Assembly: GCA_963514095.1 (NCBI GenBank)
Contig: OY741267.1
Coordinates: 29,513,356 to 29,577,355 of the forward strand
Direction of reading: 5' to 3'
DNA length: 64,000 bases
From: Eutrigla gurnardus
Taxonomy: Eukaryota; Chordata; Actinopteri; Perciformes; Triglidae
The notes under the pieces were generated by a model that saw only the letters and a list, made by a program, of their open reading frames with translations, was not told the DNA's origin and ran no database searches. This document shows positions 1-34,900 of the stretch, piece by piece (positions within the stretch are counted from its first letter, which is position 1; each line of letters starts with the position of its first letter). Made by a program: the position numbers and the translations under genes.

Positions 1-57
<57 letters not shown>
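1..57. repeat. (TG)n microsatellite at the window edge
   Basis: Uninterrupted TG dinucleotide tract that begins before the window and ends at 57. It lies in an intron of the collagen gene, upstream of the first visible exon. The sequence from 58 to 355 is ordinary AT-rich intron ending in a pyrimidine-rich acceptor; I see nothing else in it. Confidence 0.95.
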
Positions 58-59
<2 letters not shown>

Positions 60-355
60 TTGGTTTGTTGTATTGAGCTTCAAAGGAGAGCATGTGATCA
101 GCATGTACTTGTGTGTGAGTGTCGTCAATGTAAGTGACTTCTCTCTTCCTATTCCCGTACATCAGTAATGTTTGTAATGATGTAATGATGATCAACATTT
201 TGAAATAAAAAGTCTATTAAATTGTATTGCCGCTCTTATTTTTGGGCTGCTTTAACCCAACTGTTTCCTGTTGTGTTAATTGAGTTATTACACCTGTTAA
301 TGTGTTCCGATGACCAAATGATCAAAGTGTTTGCTTATCTTTTCCTTTTCTCCAG

Positions 356-22634
<22,279 letters not shown>

Positions 22635-22647
22635 GCAGACTGAGGGA

Positions 22648-22678
<31 letters not shown>

Positions 22679-24905
22679 AACACACGGTAGAAAACGTGCA
22701 TCATTTGAATGGGAAACACATGCAGGCACATACACGCGTCGTGATGACATCACTGCATAGACAATACATACAAGTACACAGACAAAAGGCACTTTTGTTC
22801 ATACACACAGATACACACAGCAAAAGTGAACACATGCAAGATGCACACGTTGGCGTTCCTTTCACTTTGTTTAGTTTCATCTTGCGTGCCAGCGTGTAAT
22901 CCGACACTTCATATTGTTGCCACGCGTCCATCCCCACATTTTAATTGTATTCACTATGAACACGTAACAGCACGCAGGACATTTGGATGCACAGTATGTT
23001 GAAGTGAAAGATGACTCAGGATATCAGGTACTGACACAAGCTGATCGGAGTAGATCTAAATCACTCAACTCACGTTTGATCTACAAATCAGTTAAATACG
23101 GAAGCCCTGGAGGCAAAAAACAGGAGGGAAATCAATTTAGATCAGACTGGATCATCAGGTTTTATTTTTGCAAATCATTTTGAAATGCATGGCATTTTTA
23201 TTTTGTTTCTATCATGCAGCCATTGGTTTCCAGCCATTTCTCTACAACAAAAACATCTGCAGTCGTTTCTTTTCCAGTGTTATGTTACTGTTTCATCATG
23301 GTGCTGCAGTTTTTTTTTTTTTGAAGGTGTGCATTGCATAACCTCAGAGCAATAACTTATTCTGACATGAGTAAGACTTGATGTTCACTGTGGACAAATC
23401 TGCCGAATGATTTTCAGATGGGGAAAGGGATGAAAACCACTGGCTGTTTAGAGCACCAAATAATCCTCATGATTTGTAGTAATTGGGAGAATGTAACTGG
23501 ATTTTGGTTACATTTTTTGGTCCATTTGTGATTTCAATCTAAAGTCAGAAGGAGAGTGTTGTAGTTGAGATCCAGATGTTGTGTTTCAAAGCAGGCTGTT
23601 GTGAAGAGTCGGCTATATTTACACCTCAGAGCAGAATAACCGTTTTCAGGCTATGCAGGAAATAGATTAATCAGCTGTGAGTCATTTAGGGTGATGATTT
23701 CTAGTGAAGGATGAGACCGGTACAATCTATATTTCTCATATTGTCAACAAACCCCATGAAAAGATCAGAACCATCTTTGGTTTTGAAGATGTAAATCTAT
23801 AAAACAAATACTATCATTTTTTTTCAGTCATTTAGATTTAAAATCGTAGTTAAGCAAACAGGAGGGAACTATTTTCCGTGGCGGATTAATACACTTTTGG
23901 TGCTGCTGAGTATTTATGGCAGAAGGATGGTGATGTGGGATTGAGTCATGATGCTCATGATGATGAAGGAACATTTCACACAGTGTGGCTTATTGATTTG
24001 CTCTTAATAGTTTGAGCTTTGTGGCACAAACCAATTATTAGAGTTGGATCGGTTCATTGTTGGTTTGGACTTAATAATGGGAGGAAATTATAGACTATCA
24101 TCAGACTTGAGCACAATATAAACCATTTGGAAAACATACTGTACATGTAACAAGATTGTTCTTTTGTCAGATGTTTTATTTAAGTTACCCTCTAATGTCG
24201 GACATTGGTGTCAATGTGTTCCTGTCATATTTTAGATGTAAATACACTGTATGTAAATTACTTTCTCTGAGCAAAGTCAACCAATCACAGCATCCCTCAT
24301 GTTTCCTCCATTTTATTATTTTTTTTAACATTTTTTTTTAGGTGACTGAAAAGCCAAAAAGAACTGGCTGGATTTTACCAAAAACATTTTACCACTAAGG
24401 TCTTCTCTTTAATTGTTGACGCCACAAAAAAGCAAACAGAAATACGCAAGGCGGCCATGTTGACCAAGACGATTCCCTGTGCTGAAGACGTGTTGACTCA
24501 GCAGATTTTTTAAACTTTGTGTTGCATTTATTTCTCATTTTAATGCAGCACTTATTGGCATGTCATGATCCAAATTATTCATGTTTTTTTCTGCTGAACT
24601 TTAACCCTGCTGCTTGCATAAATACTTTGACTTTAGTGTTAGCATTAGTTGAAATCAATGTGTTTTCATTAATTTATACAGTAGCATTTAGTGAGTTCAC
24701 TTTCAAATGTTATATCTATCATGTTTTTTAATTTTTTCTTCTGACACGTGATGAGAAAGATGTAGTTACATTCCAGTATTCTACCTGTAAAGATCATGAA
24801 TAGGCCTGATCATGATTACTGTTCAAACATACATTGGCTTCTGAGGAAAGAAGTTTTGTACTGACTGACTGGTGCTCACTGAATAAATGTCATATTTTGT
24901 GTTTT
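22635..24905 (+). other. col15a1: Probable col15a1 3' UTR
   Basis: Sequence after the TAA to the first good AATAAA. It begins with a short (CA)n tract (22649-22676); the rest is AT-rich with no coding potential and no other repeat I recognise. A 3' UTR of about 2.2 kb is plausible, but its continuity with the gene is inferred. Confidence 0.55.
24882..24887 (+). terminator. Polyadenylation signal AATAAA (col15a1)
   Basis: AATAAA followed within about 15-25 nt by a T/GT-rich stretch (TATTTTGTGTTTTTTTT), a normal downstream element. It is the first canonical signal I see after the stop codon at 22634. Confidence 0.6.
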
Positions 24906-24949
24906 TTTTAAACGAGTTGAATTCTTCCATTTCTTTCAGTGTCGTAGAG

Positions 24950-25440
24950 GAAGCCATCATATAATACGACATGAAATTGTCATTAAACAGTCATCGTATA
25001 ATATGCCATAAAAATGTTGTGGTATATTATGTGATATAAATGTTTTTAAAAAGTCAGAATTCTGACTTTTTAAAAACTGACTTTTTTCAACATATTATAA
25101 TGGGATTTTTATTTAAAAAACTATTAAAACCATTTTCGACATACTACTATGAACTTTTTTGTGACTTTCTTAAACATACAATATTAAAAATGTTGGTGTA
25201 GTAAAAAGTCACCAAAAGTCATAGTATAGTATGTAGAAAAGTAAAAAAAAAATAATAATTTTGTATTTCGAAAAGTCACGAAAAAGTAAAAAAATGTAAA
25301 AAAAAAAAAAAAAAAGTCACGAAAAATTTTGAAATTTTAAATAATTTTTTTTTAAATATAAAACTGCAATAGGAGAGGTCGAAAAAAATCATAATCTTTG
25401 TACAGTATGTCAAAGTGATGAAATACCCATCGTATTTCAA
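24950..25440. repeat. Degenerate AT-rich repeat between convergent genes
   Basis: Recurring GTCATAGTATAGTATG-, AAAAAGTCA- and CATAAAA-type units with A-runs, related to the array at 21480-21830. It occupies most of the gap between the col15a1 and xrn1 polyadenylation signals. The remainder of the gap to 25743 has no recognisable feature. Confidence 0.55.
25042..25077. repeat. Perfect 36-bp palindrome without spacer
   Basis: Arms of 18 bp (GTTTTTAAAAAGTCAGAA and its complement) meet at a central GAATTC. I checked every pair by hand. It lies about 155 bp past the col15a1 poly(A) signal and about 665 bp past the xrn1 one, in the tail-to-tail gap. Confidence 0.9.
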
Positions 25441-25743
25441 TAAAGTCCCCAGAATAAAATAATTTTCCGTTAGGTTTTTAGAAAAAGCTTTTAATTATTA
25501 ACACGTCTGTAAATTCCAGTTTGTTACGGTCTAAACTTTAGACTCTAAACTTTAGTTTATCTTTGATGAAAACCCGTCGTATAAAATAACACTTCTTTGT
25601 AGAGAACTTCATGCATGAAACACCTAAACAAGCATTTGTGGCAGGTGAACTTTTTAAACGGGTGTCTATATTTGTACGTACACTCATGTATAAACAGTTT
25701 CTGAAAGCAAAAAGAAGCAGCCAGGTTATAACAAAAGATTTAC

Positions 25744-25749
25744 TTTATT
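25744..25749 (-). terminator. Polyadenylation signal AATAAA (xrn1)
   Basis: TTTATT on the plus strand, AATAAA on the minus strand, downstream of the xrn1 stop. It would give a 3' UTR of about 2.26 kb. No other gene lies between. Confidence 0.55.
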
Positions 25750-28006
25750 AAATGGATATTTACAGCACATTCCTGGTTCAAAACAGCAAGTCATTATCTC
25801 TTCACATTGAGAATTTTCTACTTTGTTTCATTTCCAAAAAAAAACAAACAAACAAAAGAAAGATATAGAACAGGTGTGCTTCGATTTCCAAAATGTTTTA
25901 AAACCTCCTCTTATTGCACCGCAGCCTTCTAGACTCGAGTCCCAGGGCAGGCGTGAGGATATCAGCCTTAAAACAACAATCACACCACAAACATACTGGC
26001 ATGCCTGTGTGCCTCAAAACAAGGACGAACCAAAGACTTCACTAGTCGCTACAGCGGCTTTCATCACTAGCTCCACCACACACACATTGAAACAAGAATA
26101 AGCTCAGAAAAGACCCCAGGACTGTCTATAAAAAGGGTATCCATAAAATCCATAGCTTGAAAAGGAAAAGATCTTTAAAAATGGAGAGATTTTATGTGTG
26201 CTTGTGTAAATAAGTCCAGATGCACAATAAAGCCAAGATTTTTTAAATTAGCCAATCAGCTTCAGAAAACCACCAACCAAGACCTGGAGGAACGTTCCCA
26301 AAAGTATCTTAGAGACACTGAATTAATGGGCACGTTATGTAAATATAAATCAATTAAATATATTAGTATTGTCAATGTTCTTTGGCTGCATTTACGCAGA
26401 TATTGGAATCCATTTTTAACCCTTATGGGGACTACCTGCCATTGCTTCCTTTATACTTGCACTTAAACAAGACAATTAGGTAAAAGTCATCAATGCATGT
26501 GGTTGACCAACTGAATGATTGGCTTTGTTTTACGTAGCTGCTTTCTGGCAGTATGAGGGTTCCTGTAGCAGAACGAACCTGACAGATTAGTTTGCAGACT
26601 GCAGCAATATATTTGAAAAAAGGCCTTCCTCCCAGTTTATATAAATTCAACTCTGGAGGTGGGATTTCACTATGTGCTGGTGTGAAACAGCGGCAATATC
26701 GCAGAGTGTGTCTGATTTTTACCCCCCCGACAAATTCTCAAGGCATAATTCTACAATGTGTGCATCCATTTTTGTATTTATTTATTCAACTTTTGGCGGT
26801 GATGTAAACGAACCATAAAAAAAAAAAAAAAAAGGCATAAAAACGCAGCAAGTTGGAAAGAATTAAAAATTCAAACTTGATGGGGAAACTATCACAAAAA
26901 AAAGAAGAAAACATTAAAACAGATAATCATTATTGGCCTGATAACACCGCTGATCCAAACCTGACAAAGCAGACGTGTTTCGATACGAATGGTTGAAATG
27001 CTTCATGAAGTGATCGTTATGTACAAGCACAGATAGAAGGCCTGCTGTCATGCAATTAATACACTTAGATAGCCCTGAAAACAAAACACGGCCAACGCGG
27101 CCTTGCATGAGGTCAGACCAGCTTTCTAAAGACGTAGAAACAAATGAACACGGACTATTCTCACGCTGTGAAATGTAAACAAATCTGCATTCTGTTCAGT
27201 CCACGCTGCCATGGAGCCTCCTGTGCCATCCAAAACCAAACCAATAGCAGCACGTCAAGTCAGTAAAAACTCCTTGTTTTATGGGTTATGCATGTCATGA
27301 AGATGACGCACATTTAAAGCAGCATTTCACTCGACCACGACAAGCTCAATGAACAACTCCAGGAATTCATTCTCGTCTCTCCAGAACATTTTAAACAGGA
27401 CATTGTTTCCAAATATACTTCACTAGTTCACTGCTCCTGCAGTTGAGAAGATAAACTATGGTTTATTACAACTTTACTTTTGCAATCTCGGGCCAGCAAT
27501 GTTGCCACGTTCATTGATCTCAGACTGCAATGTTAGATATGCAAGCTGTGATAAACTAGTTTTCATTCAAGTATGGTGAATAGAGAATTAAGAAGGGAAG
27601 TTGATCAACGAAATCAACCCATTTCAGAGACAAAGAAGAAGAGAAAGACTGTAACAACTGTACAGCAACCTGTAGGCTTACATTCAACAAAAAAAGCTTA
27701 AGGCGGCAACATCTCAGAAGGGAACGTAAAACTACAACAGCCAGGTTACATTAGACCAACTCATCTCAAGAGGAGAGCTGAGAGCACAAGAGAATTCCGT
27801 CATGACACTTTTGTGTTGCGTTTCGAGTAAAAGTGGCAAAAGTTTTGTCTGCTCAGGAGCACAACATGAGACAAAAGAATATCTATTTGAATGAAAAGAA
27901 ACTCCATGGTGATGAGGTTTCGATCAGAGATGCTAAGTCAGGCTTTAAAAGAGCAGGTTAAAAGCATCACACACACACACACATGCACACACACACACTC
28001 ACTCAT
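25750..28006 (-). other. xrn1: Probable xrn1 3' UTR
   Basis: Non-coding AT-rich sequence between the xrn1 stop codon and the minus-strand AATAAA. A short CA/TG tract (27968-27998) lies about 10 nt after the stop. Open frames on the plus strand here have no recognisable domains. Confidence 0.55.
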
Positions 28007-31000
28007 TCACTCAGAGACTTTAGCCGCCTCAAAGTTGACAGCCAGCTTTCTGTGCTTCCTCTTGGAGGAGGAGCCAGGGGTGTGGCCTGTCGTCGGGACG
28101 TTTTGCCTGGGGGGCGTGTGCGGAGCTGCCGTCGTGGAAACGGCGTCCCCTTGCCCGGGACTCGACGAGGAGGGGTTGCTGTTGGCGGCATATTGGTGCG
28201 GCTGGTCGAATTTCCCCCCCTGGGAGTCGCTCTGGGCCAGCGGATGGCCAAAGGGCGGATTCTGGGCTTTCTGTGATTGGTTTCTGGACACGGTGTGGGC
28301 GGCGCTGTAAAACTCTCGAGTGTCCTGGTTCTTTTTGTTGGCCGAGACTCGCTTCTTAGTCACCTGTTCAGGTATGAGGACAGAAGGAATGCTGGGTTAC
28401 CAAAACAGCACGGCGTGATCAAATGTGATAAACTCTCTCTCTCAGCTCCTACATTAAACTATCGCAGCATGCAACAGGAATTCCCTCTTCACCCCCACAT
28501 CCTCCGTAGCTCTCTCACATTCCAACAGCTAACAGCTAGCGAACCCTACTTTATCTAAACAGGAAATGGTACAGCCGAGTTGCGAGTTTGCACCTGGTGC
28601 TGAAATGTGGAGAATATTCCAAATTTGAACACATTTAAAAACCGCGAGAAAAACACTACGCGCACCGCGAGAGAGAAGTAGGAGAATATTTCAACAATCA
28701 TCGTCTACCTGTAAAGGAATGAACTGGTTGTGCGAGCCGATGGGTGCGGCTGAAGGCTGGCCGCGCGCCGCGCCGGGAAAGGTTCCAGCTGCTCCGAAGA
28801 AGGGCTGGTTTTGGTGATGGTGAGGAGGAAGTGGCATTCCCCACATTGGGCCAGGCTTGTAACCCTGGGGAGGCAACAGTAAACCACCTGGAGAAAAAGA
28901 GCACAGTCATGAGATATCAGCACCGAAAAAAAGGTTCAGATTCATTTACATATATATTCATAAGGTTCTTTGTCTCAAGAAAGTATTAAATGACAACAAA
29001 AGGCCAAACACTGCACCAATTGTAGGCAACCAATACCCTGCAAATATGTATTTATAAAAGCTGCAATACATGGTAATGACTTAGCAGTGCTTCAAACAGC
29101 TGAGGAACTGTAGATATGATGAGTCATGCTGACTGTAAACTACAGCTTCGGTAAGGATCGTCCACTAGAGGGACAGCTGCTTCCTACCCTCTACTAGATG
29201 ACTCATCTGAAACGTGAGGAGAGGAAGACGCACCTTGTTGGTTGAAGACGGGTGTCATGGGTCCCATGGGCGGGGGTCGTATCTGACCCAATCCAGGTGG
29301 GTAGATAGGAGGCGGGTGAGGGAAGCCAGATCCCACCGAGTTCTAAAGATGGGCGAAAGGGAAGAGTTGAACAATAACACCGCCTTCATTCACACTCCTT
29401 TACAGCCAATAATTCAGTTTAACAGCTGCTTTATGGAAAACCGTAATCCTACCAGTCTTTGGAGGGCAAAGAAGGCAGCTTTCTCCTTGGCATCGTTTTC
29501 TGATTGGCACTGGGGACCATGAACCATCAACCCATTGGACAGCTTGACCTGACACACGACTGTCCGACTCTGTGGAGACAAAGGAACGTTCTGGAACTGG
29601 CACACATCTACACCACACAGGTAAATAAGGCCTTTTCATTTCATACTATTTTTTCAATTAAACTATTTTTTTGAGTAAAAACCGATATCTGACTTTGTAG
29701 TCGTGAGTGAGGAGTCAGCAGAAAATCAATGACCGTACCCAACAGGCATTACAGGGTGTTTTGAGAAAGTGTGAATCGCTACAACCATGAAAGGTCCTTG
29801 AGCATGCAGCCATAAATAAGCATTCCAAATATGATGCAGTTTGATGCGGCAGTATGCGAGATTAGCCGCGGACAGACGCAGAGATGCACACACATGGCCA
29901 ATACATCTCCTGGCAAATAATAATAATACATTCTGTGTTGCAAAGGACAAAAATTGCACTGCGTTACCTGTCTGTTGCCTATGTAGCTGAAATCGGGCGG
30001 TGCCATTCCCAACCCCACACAGACACACGCCAGCTCTGACACCTTGCTGGTCAGCATCGGGTTTGAGAGGTTGGCAGGGGCGGCCAACATGGGAGGAGCT
30101 ATTACAGCTGCGTCAGCATGGGGGGCGTTCATATTTGCTGCTGGAAGGAGAGAGTAGACGATGAAAGGGAGAAAAATAAAACATAAAAGTTGTATACAGG
30201 CGCCCTTCTGGGTTTGTAACTGGTTGCAGTACATTTAGCTATGGTGTGCTACGTTGTGTAGTAATTGGTTCCATACCTAGTTTCTTGGACGATCGTCGCC
30301 TGTTCTGCTGCTGGCCGCCGCCGCCGCCGCCGTTAGCTGCCTCCTGGGCAGAGGGACTTCCTGTTCCAGCGCCGTCGATCTTTAGCATTTCCTTCAGCAT
30401 CAGGGTTCCCTTCTGCAAAAACACAAACAAACCCGAGTTCACAGCGAATAGCGATGTCAAGATACCAGATAAAAACGCCAGTGAAATGCCATAATTTACG
30501 ATACAATAGTTACAGATGTTAAACATATCTTACTCTGCAAAATCAGAACAATAAAAATCTGTAAAATAAATTATATTATATTATATTTCACTATACATTG
30601 TTATGACAGATAGTAACACGTTTCTGAAGCAGCCTCGTCTGTCATACTCACCATGGCGAAGGACTGTGGGGACAACGGGCCATCTGACTGGCTGCTGGGT
30701 GCTTGTGGCGGAGCAGGAGGGGGTGGAGTCTGCTGGCTGCCACTGGAGATCTTCAGACTGGCTATCAGGTCCTCAAACTCAGTCGTAGCCTATGTGAGAG
30801 AAAAATGCAAAGAGATATACCCGGGGAGGTGGGGAGCCATTATTTTACACGTTCATACTATCATGTTTAACAAGCCAGCGGCTGATATTGCAATCGGAAG
30901 AAAAGCAGGCTGGGAAACGAAGTTTAAAAGTGTGCATGTATGTGTACCTTATTGGCTGTGTTCTGTTGAGGGAAAAGGGAGTTGGCGTCTTCATTTTTCT

Positions 31001-31959
31001 TCAGCAGTCTGATGCCACCAACTGGTCCCTGCAAAGAACAGTCGTACACACAGCAACATTATTCTATCCACTCATAAATATAACGTTATGCACACACTAA
31101 TACATTAAACTCCTTTAATCTGCATCCATTCCCACCAATAGAGCTCAGCATTCTTTCTATTTTGTTATTGCTGAACACGCATACATTCTTACACACATGC
31201 AGCCCAGGTTAATAAACTGCTTTCAACCTGAAACCGTCAGCCCGATCCTGCTCTGCAGCTGATGACCTGACATGTTGCAGTTTTCACGTGAGGTCAGAGC
31301 GTGCGTGTACTTACAGCTTTGTTGGCGTGCTGGTTCTTCCCCTGTTGGGAAAGTCCTTCCTAGAAACAGAAATACACAACTTTGATGTTTGCTTTAACAC
31401 ACACTAACCTCTTTATGAGTGTGTTTTTAGTCAAGTGGAAGACGTTTAACACATTTCAGGTGATAGCCAGTAATGTCTTGGCACTGCTTGTACCGAGTAT
31501 TGAAATGTGTCGACATTAACACGAGATAAAATGATCTCATGTAGAAACTCAAAGCTGGCAAGTTGAAAATGTGTTGAAACAGGCCCATGGAGCACAATAA
31601 AATTCAACCTAATATGGGTATAAAAAAAAACAACTTTCATTATTAATTTTAAAAAAACAAACATTTTCACAAAGCACCCTCGTAAACAGACGTACATTGT
31701 GCCAGTGAGCGGGAGGTGTGAGAGGAGGCCCAGAGTTCTGGAGGGACTGCCACACATTACTGTACTCCTGGAGAAGCAGAGACACACACACACATTTGGA
31801 AATGTATGTTTGTATGGTCACATGGTTAAAAAGGGCCTATAGGAGTGAGAAGGGTGACCAAGTGCATACCTTGGCCTGTTGTTTCTGGATAGGACCCTTT
31901 GAGGGAGAGTTCCTGTTGCCCTGGGAGGCTGCCATCGCTGCATTGTGTTTATTGTTATG
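28007..31959 (-). CDS. xrn1: xrn1 exons 31-41: disordered C-terminus with conserved linear motifs
   Basis: Exons in transcript order: 31870-31959, 31696-31767, 31315-31359, 30948-31028, 30652-30789, 30277-30412, 29968-30140, 29453-29569, 29234-29342, 28709-28887, 28007-28363. Mostly low-complexity Pro/Gln/Ser/Gly sequence ([20 protein letters not shown]). Conserved islands are [30 protein letters not shown], a folded-looking segment [20 protein letters not shown]...[11 protein letters not shown] resembling a small dsRBD-type unit, and the terminal [12 protein letters not shown]...KHRKLAVNF. In animals this tail binds decapping factors. All junction phases agree. Confidence 0.9.
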
Positions 31960-34900
31960 CTACAGGAGGTGGAATAGAGAAAGAAAGCATTTTTAATTAT
32001 AAAAATGATCATTTATTTCAGTCAGGTAAAAAACAAACAAAAAAACAACTGTGTGGGTGTGTCGGGCTCCACCCTCACCTGTGTGGGTATAAAGGGTGAA
32101 CGCGGAGAGTGGTTCAAACCGGACATCTGGCGCTGCGAGTTGAAGTTGGCGGCTGTGGCGGGCTGAGGTTTGACGATGGCGGTGAGTTTGTGGGAGGTGT
32201 GATCCACTCGCATTCCGTGGGAGAGGTTAATGAGAGCGCAGGGGGGGAGGCGGTAACCACGAGGGGAAGTGCACCTGAGGACACAGGGTGGAGGTTCTTT
32301 ACATACATACATAATGCGCTGTTCTGTCAGAAATTAAACCTGAAGCAAGACGCACTCCAGTTTCACTTTGTGTCATCACCTGATGTTAAGACCTCCAGAA
32401 AACTCTTCATCAAAAAGCACTTCGTAGAGAACCTCTGCCTCACGATCCGCTGGAAGCACAGAGACACACAACATAAATTGATGAAATTATTTTAACGGTA
32501 TGAAAACAGAAGGGAGACTGTGTCCTCACCTCCTTTAATGCCGATGATGGTTCCTCTGAGTCCCAGTGGGACGCTGAAGCTCTCCCTGGTGTTGATGACT
32601 CTGTCAAAGAGGCGATACTCTGAATCCGGGTCTGGAACCACTCCCTGCTGCTGCTCCAAGGGCTGCACAACCACACACATTCAGACCAACATGTTCAACC
32701 CAATGGTTTAGTATCGGGGCGAAGGTAAACTAACCTTCTAAAGTTGAGAAACTTGAATAAATACAGTAGTTTGAAGGACATGATTTCACAGCAACATAAA
32801 ATAGATAATACAGGGGGAATTCCCTAACAATAGTTCTTAGCAGCTTATAATAAATCATTAAAACTACCAGTGCCAAGAGTTTTTTTATCACTAAAAATAC
32901 AATGTTTGGTTTCTCGGTCATTATTTTATGCAAATAACCACTAAAAATGACTATTTGACAGTTTACACTGACTTTGGGATGGTGGTGAAAAGAGTAAGTC
33001 TTAAATGTATTATTGTTGGTGAGGCCTTTTTTCCTCACCGTGGACAAAATGAAAATACAGAATATTTTTACAATTAGACTATTTCTCATGTTCATCTCAT
33101 AAAAAGGTTGAAAGGTCGAATATTGCCGCTCTGTGCATTCCGCTGAAAAAAGTAAGTTCTCACACAATCACTGATTTGTTTTAAAGATCTAAAAGCAATA
33201 CGAACACAATGTAATTTTTGTGCAAGAAGTCAGCCAAAGTCAATTTAACACCACGCCTCCATGAACTTTAATTCAAGCAATTACACATCGAGGTAAAAAG
33301 CACTCACCCTGAAGAGGAGATGAGGCTTGACCGTCACACGGACTTTCTTGGTGCTCTTCTTCACCTAAAAGAGACAGAGAGGATCAGGAATTAGGGGATG
33401 GTGAGTTCACACTCCTGACACGGTAGCTGGAGGAAGAATGCTGTCGTTTGAGCCCGTGTATGTCAATGTCACCTTGACCCTCTCCACTGCCTCCTCGATC
33501 CTCTCCACGATGGCCGAGTCCAGCACCTGCAGGTCACATGACGTCCTGCCGATGGAGCTCACAGGGTGACCTTTCAACCATGAGGTGATTTCGGCGACCT
33601 TCTCCGCCCTGTGGGATGTCCATCAGCATCAGAGATCATCAATGCATCAAGTCAATGAATTCAGAGGATAGAATCTGATCAACGTGGGAGGGCTAGAAAA
33701 CGATCTGACAGGACTGACACATATTTAGATGAATCCTCAATGAATTCACAATGCACCCAAAAGAGTGTTATTTCTAAATGTGTGTGTGTTTTACCCGTTC
33801 TGGTCGGGTGCAGGCCAGATGTCATCTTCATAGAAAACATCATCATGGCTGTTTCTCGACACCAAGTTGAATACCTCAGAAAATCTACAAAAAAGGCACA
33901 AAAAGCATATTTTTTTAAATGTTGAAGTAGAACATATTTTAACTAACACTTTTTCACACACACTTTTTTTTTTACCTGTCCAGGTACTCAGCCAGCAATT
34001 CCTCCACAGCAACAGAGTAGAGCCACTCCTTTTCAGTTCTCTTTGTGTAACCAGGAACCTCCTCATTCTTTTTGTTGAACTTCAGGTTCAGGCCAACGTT
34101 AGCTTTTTGCTCCCCACAGGGACTGCAATCAATGAAGAAGAAAACATTAGACCACCAAATTCTACTCTAAACTACTTCAAATTCCCTCCAGTTATCCTGA
34201 GATATCATATTAGAATAGGTGGGACAGATATGGAACCCCCAAAAAATAATGCCTCCAGGCAGCAATCTTTACAATTTAAAAAAAAGAAGAAGATGTAAAT
34301 GTCCTCTTACTTCTTCTTAGAGCCTCTGCCGATGAAGATGCTTCCCGAGAAGCGGGAGACGAGGTAGCCGGTGACGCCGAGACGAGATGCCAGAACATAC
34401 CCGGGGCTGTACTTCACACAGTACTTCTACAAAACACAAACGCGTGCAGGCAAACAGTACGTGAGAAACAAATGAGTGAGCGATGAATGGAAAGTCCACA
34501 CGATTTCTGAATTGAATGTGTGTCTTTTTACATGCTGATTCTGGATCAAGGGCTCCAGCTGGGGCTCGTGCGGCACGTTGAAGACCACTCGTACTCGGCC
34601 TTCTTTAATGACGTCGCTCGAGTCTTGCACCTGTTAAATAATAAAAAGAGACGGCACGTTTCAATAAGCCACCAGACCAACATGTTGCTCTCCTCAAACA
34701 ATACACAATAACCAAGAGAACACAGAGAAACCTTTTGACAAAAAAACATCAGCTTTACAAAACAAAAAACATTGCATTCATGTAATTATGAGTGAGTGAG
34801 TACCTTCAGTTTTTTTTAATAGTTTACTTAAGCTTTCTACAACAACATATTTGGGCCATTGTAGGTAAAAACATTTTTTTATTGAATACTTATAAAGCTG

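Noticed and set aside
27983..28310. Plus-strand open frames of 97 and 139 codons
   Set aside because: They are antisense to the last xrn1 coding exon, whose frame ends in the conserved [10 protein letters not shown] tail.
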